Shown one piece after another: positions 11,141 through 23,400 of a DNA stretch of 64,000 bases. Both the position numbers and the translations under genes were made by a program. Under the pieces are notes generated by a model that had not been told where the DNA came from, searched no databases, and saw only the letters and a list, made by a program, of their open reading frames with translations. The stretch is from Membranipora membranacea (lineage: Eukaryota > Bryozoa > Gymnolaemata > Cheilostomatida > Membraniporidae), in the NCBI GenBank assembly GCA_914767715.1, contig OU612072.1, forward strand, positions 372,001 to 436,000, written 5' to 3'. Positions within the stretch are counted from its first letter, which is position 1, and the number at the start of each line of letters is the position of its first letter.

Positions 11141-14100
11141 TTGATATAAGGCCCTTTCGATAAATTTAAGGTTCATTGATTGCACAGACCAAGGGAACAT
11201 TGTGGCAGAATCATTCCAAGATTGTAATAGTTATTCCTATGATTACAACAGTCGCAATACTGCTTACCTAGCTACCCACCTTACTAATTTTGCTAGAATA
11301 GTTACAGGTTTAACTTAAGCATAAAATATCAAGTCTCATCGTGGAGTGATGGTGTACAGAAGGAATGTTTTTTACTGGAAAGCCTGCATATTCTATTCTT
11401 TACTGCAATCAAAAACTTTGAATTCAGTTCATGCTCCAGAACCCCATTTTTGAATGAAAGGAGTTTTTGGCATCAATATTTACATAATTCTCCCCTTGAC
11501 ACAAAGCTTGCAGGTACCTTGACCAAGGAGTAAAGATCTCTTTGAAAAATTTACTCTGTATCGCTTTACTTGAATGTGAATTATGATTCCATATGAGGAA
11601 GAGTATGAAGAGAGACTTTCTTCACTAAAGCTTGGAGAGCTAAAAATAAATCTTGATATTCTTTGTTTCCGATATGTTGCAAAGGTTAAAGAATAGGAGA
11701 ATCATCCGTGCAAAACATTTTTGGAAATCACCATTCTATAAATAGGACAGCATTTATAGACAATGATATTTTTCAATGCATAGCTTCTTTTCAGCAAGGA
11801 TTTCAAGAGAAGATTGGAAACGAGCTGTATTTTATTATCCATGTATGTCACCATTAAGTGTTGTCATGGCAATAAAAAAGTAAGTAAGCAGCCGATCAAC
11901 AGTTGTTATTCACCTCCTTTTTATATAAAAAGAATTTTAGTTGAACCGCTATATATTTTCAGACAATGAGAGCAATACATCAGCCTGGAATTCCACTTCA
12001 TCTGAGGGTGTCAGAGCATCCAACAGTAGATGTTTAAGAGGGAGTTTAGGTACTTTGGCCAGTTAGCCCAGTAACATAATCCTATTTCAGTTGATCTCCA
12101 TATCTCCAACCATAGATAAGTTTGAACAAACAGAGCATACTCGGTCTGGACTTCAGATGAGATGGTTTATAAATATGGTGACATGTGAATGATTTATTGC
12201 TTAATTCTTGATAGAAATGGAACATTTTTATGTTTAACAGAGGTAGGTTGTGGTTAATCTGTGTTTTATGTTCTCTATTTTCTTGCATTCACTGTCCAAA
12301 ACAAATCATGCTAAACTTTACCAGTTCAATTCATTCCCAGTATAAAACAGTGTGACCACTGATTATTAAACTGAATTCTAGATGAGTAAGTCAGTGCTTT
12401 TGTATGGTGGTTATTGTTGCTTTACCAGGATTATTGAATCATCAAAAGTAATAGATGAAAGGTAAAAATAGGGCTTGATAGTGTCACAATGTTTGGAAAT
12501 TGATTCACAGCGGACAATGAGACCAAAGAACAAGGTTAACATAACCGGACACACCAAGGCAGCAACCCCACTGTAATAGCTATGGTCATACAAAGGACTG
12601 TAAATCACCCAGGGATGTGCAGACAGTAATGAATCAACAAGTTTTGCAATTGGGAATCAAATCACTAAAATAAAGCTGTTTCGCTGTTTTGTGGTAAATG
12701 TAAATGAAATCAAACTTTCCTAAAGTTATTTGTTAGACTGAAATCAAGCCAAAACAAAGTATCAAGTATCCCATCGCATTTCCAAATTTGAGGGTTGTCT
12801 AGCCCTCTACAAGGATATGACAACTCCGTCTTAGTTTACCATGTTCTTTGCCACAAATGAATCATGTGACCACTGTCTATTGGATTGTGGGAATTCTAAA
12901 ATTACCAGTCCTTCGATTGTTTGCCCTGAATCTGAGAACTACTGTATCTCTGTTACCTCTGCAGCTGCCTGAGATTACTTGGAAGTCAGGACTTCTATTA
13001 CATTGGTAAGTTGCTAGGTGGTGTTTTCATACCGATGTTGAGATTGTTTGAACTGACTTGAATAAATTGAATAGATATATGTAATGTAATGACCTCATAA
13101 TCCTACAGTACAGAGTATGAGCCAAATATTAAACATAACTAGATAGCTTCTTTACATGTACTGCAACACACGACACAGATTAGTCTTTGATTTAACTGCT
13201 ACTGCAGTCCTTCCTCTCATCATCAACCGTTTAATCATTTCCTCATCTCTTCCCAGAGCACACCTAGATCAACTTTGCTCCAATTTTCCTCCGTTGGAAT
13301 TGCCCCCCCCCCCCCTCTACTGACACGCCGAAGGAAAAAGGTATCAAGAACATTCATGCTACATGTTAAAATTACCTCCAACCGCCCATGAATAAAAACA
13401 AGCAAGAGAACACAACTCGTGTTTTGATAATCTCCCACAATGCATTTGCTTTTGTAAATATCCCGCCAAAGAGCTCCACTACAATTCTTGCTCTCTCAGA
13501 GATAGAAGTAACTCTTAGCTCAGAGTCTGTTTTAAGTTTTTGATTTGTACAGACTAGATAGAGGGTCCTGTGAGTACGCACTCATCTCTTTTTTAACTTT
13601 TGCGCATAAAGAGTCTATCATGAGTTTGCCGTATCCTTGTCCCTGTAACTCATTCTGTAGATACAGGCGGTCGTCATTTCAAAAGGCTTCAATTAGTTTC
13701 ACTTCAGAAAAGCTGAGATTCTGCAATAGATGAGAAATAAGTACAAATATACTTTTTTGCTACCATTCAATAATTTGCTTCCCTTTTTTGTGGTAAGATA
13801 CTGAGCATTATAATTAAAAATTTTCTCCTGTTTCTGTACGAGTCATTTAGTAGGCATAATTGGATTTCACATTAATAACAAGTTGTATATAGCGTAGGGC
13901 TGTCCGAACCACTGAAACAATAACAACCCAGCAGTATAATATGATCGAAACACTGGTCAAGACTACAATTATACGAGTACCACCAATAACCAAATTGAGA
14001 AATTGAGCGTGAATACTTTGGTGGTCTGCTATTATATTAGCAATAAGATTTAAGGGTTAGCAAAGATATGTTAGCTCCAACTTGGCTAAATTGATTTTTC

Positions 14101-15045
14101 ATAGCTATAGTTCTTACAATATTATTTTACCGTTGCACACCCGCAACATGTTCACAGACATATGCACAACACCATTTCCACACTACTCCAAGCCTGTTAG
14201 CGAAAAATTTTGCCATTTTTCATACGCTTGAAATAGCTAAATATAAGGCTAGCTATCATTTATGCACGTACTCTTCTTTACATAGACTCCCTCCAAACCC
14301 AGCCAAAATATAGGGCTAGGTAAAATCTGACAACTGGCTCATGATGCAAAGCTCTGGAACCTGGCAGACCACTTTAGCAGCATCAACAGCGGAAAGCCAG
14401 ACAAACACCAAATTCAAGTTGCCACAACCAACATATATTTATATCAAGACCAGTAACCTTATTTTGCTAATAAATTAGTTGCTCACTTTACTAGATCAAT
14501 AATGAAGCATTTGGCAGAAGCTAAAATGTGCCTTGGAAAGAAAATTGTTTTTCAATAATCAACTTAAATCCCATAAACAGTCACTCACAACTGTGTATAG
14601 GATTTTACATTGATAATTAATTTTCTTTCCACAGCACATCAGCTTTTGCCTATTATGTCAAAGATTATAAATACATTGATGTAGATTTTAAATACATTGA
14701 TGTTTGAATCACAGGTGACTGAGAGGGTTTTTATCACACGTTTGAATGTAGCTGCATATTAGTGAGCAGGGCGCTCCATCAGGTAGCAGTCTCAGTGGTG
14801 ATAATGAAGACCTGCCTAGAGGTGGTTGATTTGTGTGATTACAGCCAGTGATCAAACAAATAATAATAAAAAAAGAAAATCCATATAGAGGGTTACAGGC
14901 ATGCAAACCAATAGTTGCCGGTAGTTGTTGGTTCCAAAGATAAAAATTTAAGCAGTGGATATGCGATATCAGGTGAAAAGTCAAGCATATGTTGGTTAAA
15001 ATGTTGGTTAAAATTGCAAGGGTTCGTCACTCGCCACGGTGAAAT
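11141..15045. other. No gene recognised
   Basis: Nearly 4 kb of AT-rich sequence without convincing exons. It holds a poly-C run at about 13303-13316 and a short direct duplication (AAATACATTGATGT) near 14670 and 14690. A weak acetyltransferase-like reading near 13600-13740 (minus) was considered and rejected. Confidence 0.45.
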
Positions 15046-15049
15046 AGTG

Positions 15050-15240
15050 TGTGCCTTAAGGGCGAGGCTGCAATGACTGCGCCATTTTGCTCTCAGTTTT
15101 TAGGCAGGTCGGAGCACACCTGGGGGTCCAACAACTCCCAGTAGTCAGTAGACTGCAGTGGGATTCGAACCCACGACCTTCAACACTTGCGTGCTGAAGG
15201 ATCGGCGCTCTAACCACTGAGCCACCTCCTACTCCTAGCC
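15050..15240 (-). mobile_element. tRNA-derived SINE
   Basis: On the minus strand the head reads GGTGGCTCAGTGGTTAGAGC (A box, near 15228-15209), then a stem-loop region, then GGTTCGAATCCC (B box, near 15165). A body follows with CCCAGGTGTGCTCCGACCTG. The pol III split promoter and the body shared with 11046-11140 mark it as a SINE rather than a functional tRNA. The open frame across it is a by-product. Confidence 0.85.
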
Positions 15241-15474
15241 AGTGAAGCATACATATAAAAAGTTAGCCTGTTCAATACCTACCACAGACAGTTGAATGCA
15301 TCTGGTATTGTCGTCACAAAGAGCTGTCAATTAAGTAAAAGTAATAATCATACCAATGCAGGCAACAAGATATACATAATAAAGATATAGTCCATTTCAC
15401 AGAATATATGGTAATAGTCAGCAGAGCATTTTTGCTATGAATGCGGCAGCTAGATGTATTTCTAATGAGGGCAA

Positions 15475-15665
15475 TCATTAACCATTTCATAGGGATGTTC
15501 AGAATCAGATTTTCTGGAAGTTGTTAGGATTGTCTCCATTGACTCCAGATTATCATTGAAACTTCCTTGGCTTGCAGCAGATGCTGATGGTGCGGCATCA
15601 GGTGAAAACATGAGTCCTCTTCTTGGCATTGGCATTTTGTGGAAGGATATGTTCTTTTATTGGTC
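15475..15665 (-). CDS. Possible coding exon, unidentified
   Basis: Reading leftward from 15628 the minus strand gives MPMPRRGLMFSPDAAPSASA and continues in frame, serine-rich and low in hydrophobic residues, to a stop near 15475. A splice-acceptor-like ACTAGCAG precedes it. It lies downstream of the exons at 17148-16154, but joining it to them in phase meets a stop, so either the frame is broken or it is unrelated. No family recognised. Confidence 0.25.
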
Positions 15666-15796
15666 TCTGCTAGTAAAAAATAACATTTCAATGTCACTCA
15701 ATTGAAATAATATTTTGATGGGTAATCATGTAAAAAGACAGATTACTGGCAAATTAATCAAGACTTGATCAATCGGCCAAAATTTTGTGATTGTGA

Positions 15797-15985
15797 TCAA
15801 TCAATCAATCAATCAATGATGGGAAGAATTGTGGACGTTGAACCTATCCATTCTTGACATCACAATTTTCTTCTCCCGACCTAATGGCTAAGGCTACGAT
15901 CACCTAATGATACTGTGTTCCACATAGTATATATATATATATATTTATGTATATATATATACACACCTAGTCATATATATATAAG
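15797..15985. repeat. Short (ATCA)n and (TA)n repeats
   Basis: Five ATCA units sit at about 15797-15820. An AT/TA-rich stretch with several pure (TA) blocks lies at about 15929-15985. Confidence 0.85.
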
Positions 15986-16153
15986 ACAATATCATAAAAT
16001 ATGAGCTAGCCACATCACGGTAATATCCATGTAGTAATAAAAAGGTCTTGTGAATTTATCAAGTTGACACAACTTTTGAGTGAAGCCAGAACCGGTTGTT
16101 TAAAAAAAAACCCATATAAAATTTGGAGTACCAGTAGTCTGGTTGAAACTTAC

Positions 16154-17148
16154 AGCCTCCCCTTCTTTATGGAACCAGGAAACACTTTCTTCAGAACTTT
16201 TCCGAGGGTGAAGAAACTGCAGGTTGTCCCTAACTTTTTTTCAATCTTAACCATGATGGCGTCGCGAGATACCAGAGCTCCTTCATCATATTTAAGGCAG
16301 TTCATCAAGCCATCCTAAAATAAGCACATAATAGTGATGATTATAACAACATCCATGCTAAATGCTATCTTGAGGCTTGAATGGAGCTTATTTTTGGTAA
16401 TTGCTCTAAAAATCAATTAAAGTGTGAACCATATCTCTCAGTTAATAAGAATATGGACACTAAAAGGATCATTGCTAGACAATAATCTTGATGTTCTAGT
16501 TTCTGGAATGATGAAATATCTACGATTACTTTTGTAACAATCGTGTAAAATATATCCATCATCAAGCCTGCCCAGATCATAGAAATGCTCAATCACATAA
16601 ATCGCATTACTGAGATTTTTAAGTTTGGGATTTTGAAAAGTAAATAGAACCACAGGACAACACAATGCAATTATAATTATAAGTAAACAATCAGATGGGT
16701 TGAAGGAAAGGATCATGCTCTATCCAATTTATCATATAAAGAAACATGAAAGGGATCCAAGATTAGTCAAGCTGCTACGATTTGCTATTCAACATCTAAC
16801 AAATGCAGTAAATTATAGACCGAAGCGAAGTCCCACTAAGAAGAGACGTTGTAGACCGTGACACCAATTTTTATGTAAGCTGAAAAACTAAACTAAAGTC
16901 ATCAAATCGATTGGTGTTCGATCAAGCTATACTACTGTTGTGTGATAAATAATCAATAAAATCCTACCTCGATGTCTGGAATCCTTGGGATCCTGACCTT
17001 AGCCTTGGTGTATATCCTGAAGGAGAAGACTCTGGGAAAGAGTGTTTGAGCTGCTTTGTTGGTGTGCTCGTAGCCAAAAGTTGATCCGTTAGAGATAAAA
17101 AGTGGATTGTTGCTTCTCTGTGCACTGAGTTGTACCAAGAGCAAGAGC
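16154..17148 (-). CDS. Unidentified gene, two consecutive exons
   Basis: Exon 17148-16968 follows acceptor TTAG and ends at GAG|GTAGGA; exon 16314-16154 follows TTTTAG and ends at GGCT|GTAAGT. They join in frame (PRIPDIE then DGLMNCLKYDEG). The exons encode about 114 residues with blocks such as STFGYEHTNKAAQTLFPRV and VKIEKKLGTTCSFFTLGKVL. There are no stops, codon use looks protein-like, and phases agree (first exon ends phase 0, second ends phase 2). No membrane span or signal peptide is visible and no family is recognised. The 5' and 3' ends are not found; a coding-like block at 15475-15665 may belong to it. Confidence 0.5.
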
Positions 17149-17900
17149 CTAATTTTACACAAACAATAACCTCCAATCAGAGAAAAATCCTGTGCTGTTG
17201 CATAGTTTTCCTGTATTAGTTTTTGTTTTGTTAAAAACTGCCTCTCATTGAGTGTAGTTCAAGGCACCTGAATTGCAATTTGACCTAAACTAATAAGTGA
17301 AGAGCAAATGCTAGTGGCTCTTCCTTGCTTGCACCCAGCCACCATGTCCATTCAAATCCATAGCTAAACTAACTTGAGAAAACACAGCGGTAAAATGATG
17401 ATGATCCCTATCTACACATTTAATTGATGCAAATCCTCATGTATTTACTGATTCCATACAGTGATAGCCTGCTAGAAATTTACTCACCATTTCACTTTCT
17501 CCTAGCCACACACTTTTTTCTAACTTAGTTCTATCCATGTTGCAGACAATCTTTCCACTGATCCACATGAGTTACATGTGTTAAAGTAATGAACTTTAAA
17601 TTTAGCCTCGTAGGATGTTTTGGTTTAGTAGTGCATGGTGGGTAATTTACAATGCATTGTGGGGACAAGACAATATGGCAGTTCAGAGTAGCCTGTCTTG
17701 ACAAGCTTGCAAGACAGGTTAAGTTCAGATAAGGTTATGAAGATTGAAGCACTTTTTTCCCAATCAAATTACCCCTTCCTCACATTGTAAGACTAGGTTT
17801 TATTAGGTTGAAATTCAGATGCACTTAGACAACAAGAGAATACGAGACAGGCGGTCACTTGATTCAAGTCAAATTCAATATGCAGCATTTCCTTGTTAGA
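17149..17900. other. No gene recognised
   Basis: AT-rich sequence between the minus-strand gene and the Harbinger element. A short inverted repeat around CCTGTCTTGACAAGCTTGCAAGACAGG lies near 17692. Confidence 0.45.
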
Positions 17901-18139
17901 CTTAAGCTGCGTTTACACGTTTGACAAATCGGCTAATAATAACAACTCCGACACAGTTCATCGATTTGACTGACCGTGTAAACAGCTAATCTGTGTTTAA
18001 ATCGGTGTTTAAATCTGTATTGTTCAAAATCGTTCACTTGTGACAATGTCACAAGTGAAAGACAAATCTCAACGATTATGAATGGTTCAGCCAATAACAG
18101 CACAGCAGTGATTCAGTGCTGGGTTGCTTGGCTGACAAG

Positions 18140-20187
18140 ATGGAAGATATAAATAAAGTTGAGGCCAAGGGAGAAGTTAAAAATTTATTAAAAAATGTTG
18201 ATACTGGTGAATTCATTAAACAACTTGAGCCTCTGGTCAATATATGGAATCATATGTTACCTGACCACCACAAAAAAAGCCAAAGATGAGTACAGAGCTC
18301 TTGCTGTGGCAATGAAATCCACTAGTAAGTAAATATTATGAACAAGTCAAATATAAATAAACATGCATGCCTTTTTTAATGTTATCTATTGTTATTTGCA
18401 TAGAGATTGCCTGCACTAGGACTGGCCATCAGACAGTTGGGGTGGGGCCAGCAGTCCTAGTGTAGGGAGTCCACTCAGGGGGCATGGGCACATTCCATCA
18501 AATTCAAATGTAACCAAGGGGGAACCAAGGAGTTACTTTTCATGCAAACCTCCACAAATATTAAATACAACAACATATAATATAATGTATATATATAATA
18601 GATTGTGATTATTTTGAATTTGAAACAATAAAACTGGCCCATCATTGAGTTAAAAATTGCCTCATTCACTCAATTGTTCCACTTTGGGATGGGCATGTGT
18701 GTAAAGGAAAGGGCCTTGTGACCAGACTGCCCATTGCCCGCGCTCGAACTGCTGGCAGGGGTGGGGTGCCAGAACAGAGTTACCTCTAGATGTAAAGTTA
18801 CATCTAGATGTAACTCTTTAGAGTCAGCCAGTAGTCTGAGCGTGGGAAGTCCGTTCACATGGCCGTAGCGTATGCTTCAATCTACAGGTTTTGATATAGT
18901 GTTTTGTTTGTTGCAGTCCAGCTCTGTAAAGCAAAGTATACCAATATCCGTACATACTACAGAAAAGAGCGGACAAAGGTAAATGAGTCTAAAAAGAGTG
19001 GCAGTAGTACCCAAGAAACATATACACCTTCATGGCCCTTTTTTCAGGAGCTAAACTTTATGGCCCCTACAGTGGATGTTGATGACGACACGGAAGGATC
19101 TATTATCAGGAATAATCACAACCAACAACAGCATGAAGAGGTACTTTGACAACGATGTATTTGTATTTAGGAGAAATAGCCGCCACATGCGGCTGTCTTC
19201 GTCTATTTATATGTCTGTCTATGTATGTGTAATGTATATTTCGCCAGTCACACACCGCCATGCCATCTCACAGCCCCAACAATCCCAGCTAGGGTGATAA
19301 CATGACACATAGTTTTACTGAAACCACGTAGGCCCATATCTGTATGTATATTTATATGCCTGTCTATGACTATGTCTGTTTATCTATATGTCTATATATG
19401 TCCCATGCTCTATAGACAATGTATATGTCCAAGTCCGTCTATTTATATATGTATAATGTAGGATCTTTGTCTATGATGATGTCTATATTTTCTATGTCTG
19501 AATATATGTCTATGTCTACGTATGTTTCTATGTTTCTATGTCTTCGTAGAACATCTTTCAATTAATGGATATGTGGAGGGCAGTTACCAAATAACACTTG
19601 TTGTTTATGCTTTTCAGGATGTTGCTGGCGATAAGGACAATGTGACGAGCCCCACCCCTAGCGTATCAAGCAGATCAGCAAATGCCAGTCATGCGGCGGC
19701 TCTTCAAAATGATGGTATCCAAGCTCGCAGTAACGCTCAGAAAGAATCTTCTACCTTTAATAGTATCAGAGGAAGGAAACGACGCATTGACACTGTGGAC
19801 CCAACCAGCTTAATGGGTGACGTTTCAAACACTCTTAAAACATTGGTTGACACCAAAGCCAGTCGAAAAGCTATGGATCGGTATGATCATTTTGGGTGCA
19901 TGATTGCTGCGCAGGTGAGAAATCTGCCGACAAACTTCCTACGGAGTACAGCAATGTTAAAAATCCAGGAGTCAATAAATCAGGTTGAATTTTTGCCCCT
20001 GTCACACAGCTCCGCCCTGCCATCTCACAATCAAACAATCACTGCTAGTGTGGTACCACATAGGCCTGCTGAAACCATGCAGCGTCAGCAACAGATGTCT
20101 TCAGATACCACCGAAGAATTCACTACATTATCGAGTATCAGTTCTCCAAGTTCTCCGTACAACGTCCCTGCGGATTGGTACCACTAG
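18140..20187 (+). CDS. MADF-BESS-like DNA-binding protein of Harbinger transposon
   Basis: In these transposons the second gene encodes a Myb/SANT- or MADF-type protein that helps the nuclease reach the nucleus and bind DNA. Three exons are seen: 18140-18324, 18917-19140 and 19618-20187, all with GT-AG sites and matching phases 1 and 0. Exon 1 starts MEDINKVEAKGEVKNLLKN. Exons 1-2 hold the MADF-like core (AKYTNIRTYYRKERTKV, then SKKSGS and WPFFQELNF). Exon 3 has a basic RGRKRR, a likely nuclear signal, and a BESS-like end (DHFGCMIAAQVRNLP). A run of seven A at 18272-18278 puts exon 1 one base out of phase with its donor. This is either a real inactivating indel or a sequencing error. Confidence 0.7.
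18413..18860. repeat. Foldback insertions in the first intron of the MADF gene
   Basis: Two hairpins are visible: CACTAGGACTGGCC pairing with GGCCAGCAGTCCTAGTG (about 18413-18462), and a near-perfect 42-bp palindrome of AGAGTTAC...GTAACTCT at 18776-18817. The intron appears to have received a MITE. Confidence 0.6.
19190..19550 (+). repeat. Degenerate TATGTCTATG tandem repeat in second intron of the MADF gene
   Basis: Many imperfect copies of TATGTCTATG, TATATGTCTG and related units fill most of the intron between 19141 and 19617. The period is about 10-14 bp and irregular. Confidence 0.8.
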
Positions 20188-20549
20188 ACCCTACATTTTA
20201 CTTTAGACATTATACTTGGTATGCCTACTCGAATATCAAGCGTAAAGCTTACAACTGTTTGTTGATTTGTTGAAATCAAAGCCGTTTTATTTTTATTTTT
20301 CTTAGCAAACATCTTTATTTTATTGGTTATAAAATTGGTGATGTTAAACATTTTACTCGATACTCCATGTGGATCTCAAACCTAAGGCTGATAACTGTTT
20401 GTGGTTTTCGAAGTTAAAGCTGTTTTATTTTTATAGGTTTTATAAATCTTTAATAAAATAAAGGATAATTTGTTAACATTTTTCTCAAAATTAAAATAAA
20501 ATTTGCAACCAAGTAACAGGAGTTAATCCCTAATGTAACACTCATCAGC

Positions 20550-22135
20550 CTAATCGTCAACATTGGCCATCCTGTTCTGCCAAGGCACAGCCCCAACACC
20601 ATCAACATAGTCACAAATGCTTTCCCTTATGTCAGACGCTCTTCCACCAGGCCTATCTCCGTTGCGAACTATAGAGGGCAGAGCATCATCTGTAGTTGTT
20701 TCTGTCGGCTCTGCGTCTGGTTCTCCGCCTACAGGTGGTGCCTTTGATATTCTGAACGAACAAAAGAAAATATTACTAAAATCAAAAACAGTAAATTTGA
20801 CTCAAGTTTTGGTATTGTCAAATTATTTCGTCTTTCAATGCTTACGACCGGACTGCTACCATGGCCATGATAGCAGTCCGGTCGTGGACAGCCCGAGCCT
20901 AGTGATAATAAGATTTGTGTAGCTACCTGACAAGATTATGTAAGCAGCAGCACGCTAGAGCTAAGACTTTAACTTTGTCAGGTTCAAGATCGATCCTGCG
21001 GTATAAAATCCTCCAGGCTGATGATAAAATCCCGAAAGCATTCTCAATGAGCCGTCTGCACCGTGACAATCGGTAGTTGAAAATCTATAAGTGAAGACGA
21101 TTTACAATTAGAACTACAGGTTTAAATTTTTGAAGAGTTGGATAAGATGACAGGAGTCGGGTTCTTGCTAGATTGAAACTATAAAAAACCATCCAAAAGT
21201 AAACGAAAACAGGTAGTTTGATTGGCTTTGACAAATACGATCAAAGCTTTACATGTTAGAAAACTTACACGTTTCTGCTTGTTCAGGACTCTTTGCGGGT
21301 ACGGTCTCATGAGATAGGGTTTTAATGGAAACGCTTCATCTCCTAACATACAGTAAGGCAACGCTGTGTCAAAGCCTGCCGGCTTACGATCGTGGGGCAA
21401 CTGAATGACCCCATTCTGTATTGCTCTGTCTAAAGAACACCGAGCATATACTCCTCCATCGGAAGCTCTTCCCTGCGCTCCGATATCGACAAATGTGAAA
21501 CTGCAAAAAGAATTGGGTATCAAATCGATACCATAAAGATAGCACAACTTTCCAATTTCCAGCATATATTTTGATATTGTTTTCCTACTGCCGCTATCAT
21601 AGTACAAGCCCTCAGACTGCAAATCGGAGGAGTTGTGGCACATTGCTATCAACTCCTCTCCTCTTCAAAAGAGTAGAGTAGTTGATGATAACAAGGTGCC
21701 ACAACTCCCCGATTTTCAGTCTGAGGGCTGCAAAGAACCGCTCTCGAATTACCACGCGCATGTGCAAAATTAACAGTATAACTTTCCAAGTCATGGTTGT
21801 ATAATATTATATAAAATGGACTTGGAAATAATATAATAAATAAAGAGCAGCCTGACCAACCAAACTGGTCATTCAAACTACACCAGCTAAGCCATAGCAC
21901 TATGGTCAATATATGAATAAGGTTGTCCACCCCCTCCGTCACAGGACAAGCGAAACTACTCTCTCGTCGGGCTGAGGCGAGGCATTGTATTAAAATTACG
22001 CACCTGTAATTGGCGTCACAGAGGGCCATTAGTATGATCGATTCCTGACCTTTATAGTTGTGGTATTCAGAGCCGGCATTGTATGGCTTAGTTGTCACCA
22101 AATGTTTCCCGTCGATTGCTCCTACAATTACAAAC
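20550..22135 (-). CDS. Harbinger/PIF transposase (HARBI1-like DDE nuclease)
   Basis: Cuts and pastes the transposon. Four exons read leftward: 22135-22004, 21500-21269, 21084-20927 and 20751-20550 (TAG). Phases agree at every junction (2, 0, 2) and all introns are GT-AG. Exon a has VGAIDGKH with the first catalytic Asp, then [20 protein letters not shown]. Exon b has [14 protein letters not shown] and [17 protein letters not shown] with the second Asp. Exon c has [19 protein letters not shown] with the catalytic Glu and ends CCCLHNLVR. Exon d has the family's usual [17 protein letters not shown] tail. No stop or frameshift is seen in these exons. The N-terminal exons (helix-turn-helix region) were not found beyond 22135, so the gene may be truncated or they may be displaced by insertions. 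Confidence 0.85.
20844..20885. repeat. Perfect-arm hairpin in transposase intron
   Basis: ACGACCGGACTGCTA pairs with TAGCAGTCCGGTCGT around a 12-base centre. It lies in the intron between exons 21084-20927 and 20751-20550. Confidence 0.85.
21606..21736. repeat. Foldback repeat inside transposase intron
   Basis: GCCCTCAGACTGCAAATCGG...GAGTTGTGGCAC pairs with GTGCCACAACTC...CGATTTTCAGTCTGAGGGC. The arms are about 37 bp with few mismatches. It explains several spurious open frames at 21612-22101. Confidence 0.75.
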
Positions 22136-22239
22136 CTACATAAATAATGTCACACCAAATTAAAAGACCGCCCAACCTCAAAAATTAATGATTTTTAATT
22201 TTCAAATGAATTCAATGTCACAGTTTAATGTGACATACA

Positions 22240-22450
22240 TTTCTAATATAAAAAGACCCCAAAATTGTTTGCGCTATGCGCATTTAATTTCTCTGCTATG
22301 ACAAGGTATGATATGACTTGATAGGAATGAGTATTACTTGGTATGATTTATCATGGTATGATATGATTTAGTATGTCCTGATATGAATTATTATGACTTG
22401 GTATGAAATTTAGCAAGGTCTGACATTATAGCGTGACCCGATATGAACAT
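22240..22450 (+). repeat. Degenerate TATGATATGACTTG tandem repeat
   Basis: Imperfect units such as GGTATGATATGACTTG, GGTATGATTTATCAT and GATATGAATTATTATGACTTG recur with a period of roughly 15 bp. No function assigned. Confidence 0.6.
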
Positions 22451-23400
22451 ACTTGCCAAGTCTCCCGATTTAGGCGTGACCCTCCAGATTCTGACACCCA
22501 CCTCCCACTCTCACTATTTCCCCCAGATTTTAGAGAAAACAGTCCAATCGCAATTTTTTGATAGTTATCCAAGCACATGTTGTTGTTGACTAGTTACTGT
22601 TAAGGTCTTTGCACACAAAATTGAAAGGAATTATCAAATTAAACAATCCTAACAAATTTACCTGTTTGGTTAAAATTCAGCCTATTATTGTAAATGACCA
22701 ATAGCATCCTCTCATAACTCACAACACTGACTGTCATTGGGCACAATAAAAGTAGCTAGTCAAGTGCATACATTTAGTTTTCATTTCCTTTCAGATCACA
22801 CATTTTTTAGTATTAATTTTGTACTGTCTACTCTAGTTAAATTTATGTGAAGGAAAATAGAGACCTAACAATTCCAAAGGTAGGTCCACTACAATTTAAC
22901 AAAGCTCAGACCAAAGACTTTGAAACATATTTAATGTTAGTCAAACAGGAATATAGTACCTTATCTGGATTCTCACTGCCTGTGACTGAGCACATTTTCA
23001 GATCTTGATGATACATGGGCACTTGTAGCCTGTCTTGACAGGCAAGGGCCCCTGGGACTTACATGCCTCTACTTTGCCAATGGGGTGTTTGATACTGGAC
23101 ATTGACAATGTAAAGGCATGTATGTAAGAGTCCCAGGGGCCCATGGATTGATTGTAATTGTTTACAGTGTATTTCACCTCAGTTTGATATTTTAGTACTA
23201 GTACAAACATGAAACTATTTGGGGTAAAATATACCTTTTTAGCCCTTCCTAGTGGCTGGAAACGCTCTCAGAGCTTCTGCCCCCCAAACCCCCAGGTGGG
23301 TGACTCGGGTGCTTCGCACCCTCGAAGCACCACGTTGTGGTGCAGTATCGCCGTAAAATGGAATCTCCCTATTTTGTATTTAGATTACTTGGCAAGTATG
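22449..23400. mobile_element. Non-autonomous DNA element with CATACTTGCCAAGT termini
   Basis: CATACTTGCCAAGT at 22449 is matched by its complement ACTTGGCAAGTATG ending near 23400, giving an element of about 950 bp. Inside are an inverted repeat (GGGCCCCTGGGACTTACATGCCT with its partner, about 23047-23140) and two adjacent short hairpins (23307-23321 and 23327-23343). No transposase frame is present. The target duplication is unclear, so the superfamily is left open. Confidence 0.6.

Larger units (their letters stand above)
17905..22140. mobile_element. Harbinger/PIF DNA transposon with two convergent genes
   Basis: A MADF-BESS-like gene on plus (18140-20187) and a DDE_4-type nuclease on minus (22135-20550) point at each other, the usual plan of Harbinger/PIF elements. 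The left end is proposed at AGCTGCGTTTACACG (17905), preceded by TTA, the three-base target these elements favour. No matching right terminus was found, so the right boundary is only the last recognised transposase exon. The 5' part of the transposase gene is also missing. Foldback insertions occupy some introns. Confidence 0.75.

Noticed and set aside
13600-13740. Minus-strand reading with QGQGYGKLMIDSL, resembling an acetyltransferase loop
   Set aside because: Only about 12 residues fit, an in-frame stop lies just upstream and no other motif or splice pair supports it.
15056-15250. Open frame GGSVVRAPILQHASVEGRG... as a protein
   Set aside because: It is the translation of a tRNA-derived SINE (A and B boxes on the same strand).
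21612-22101. Minus-strand frames in the Harbinger region as extra coding sequence
   Set aside because: They read through a GT-AG intron and a foldback insertion; the transposase motifs stop exactly at the splice sites.
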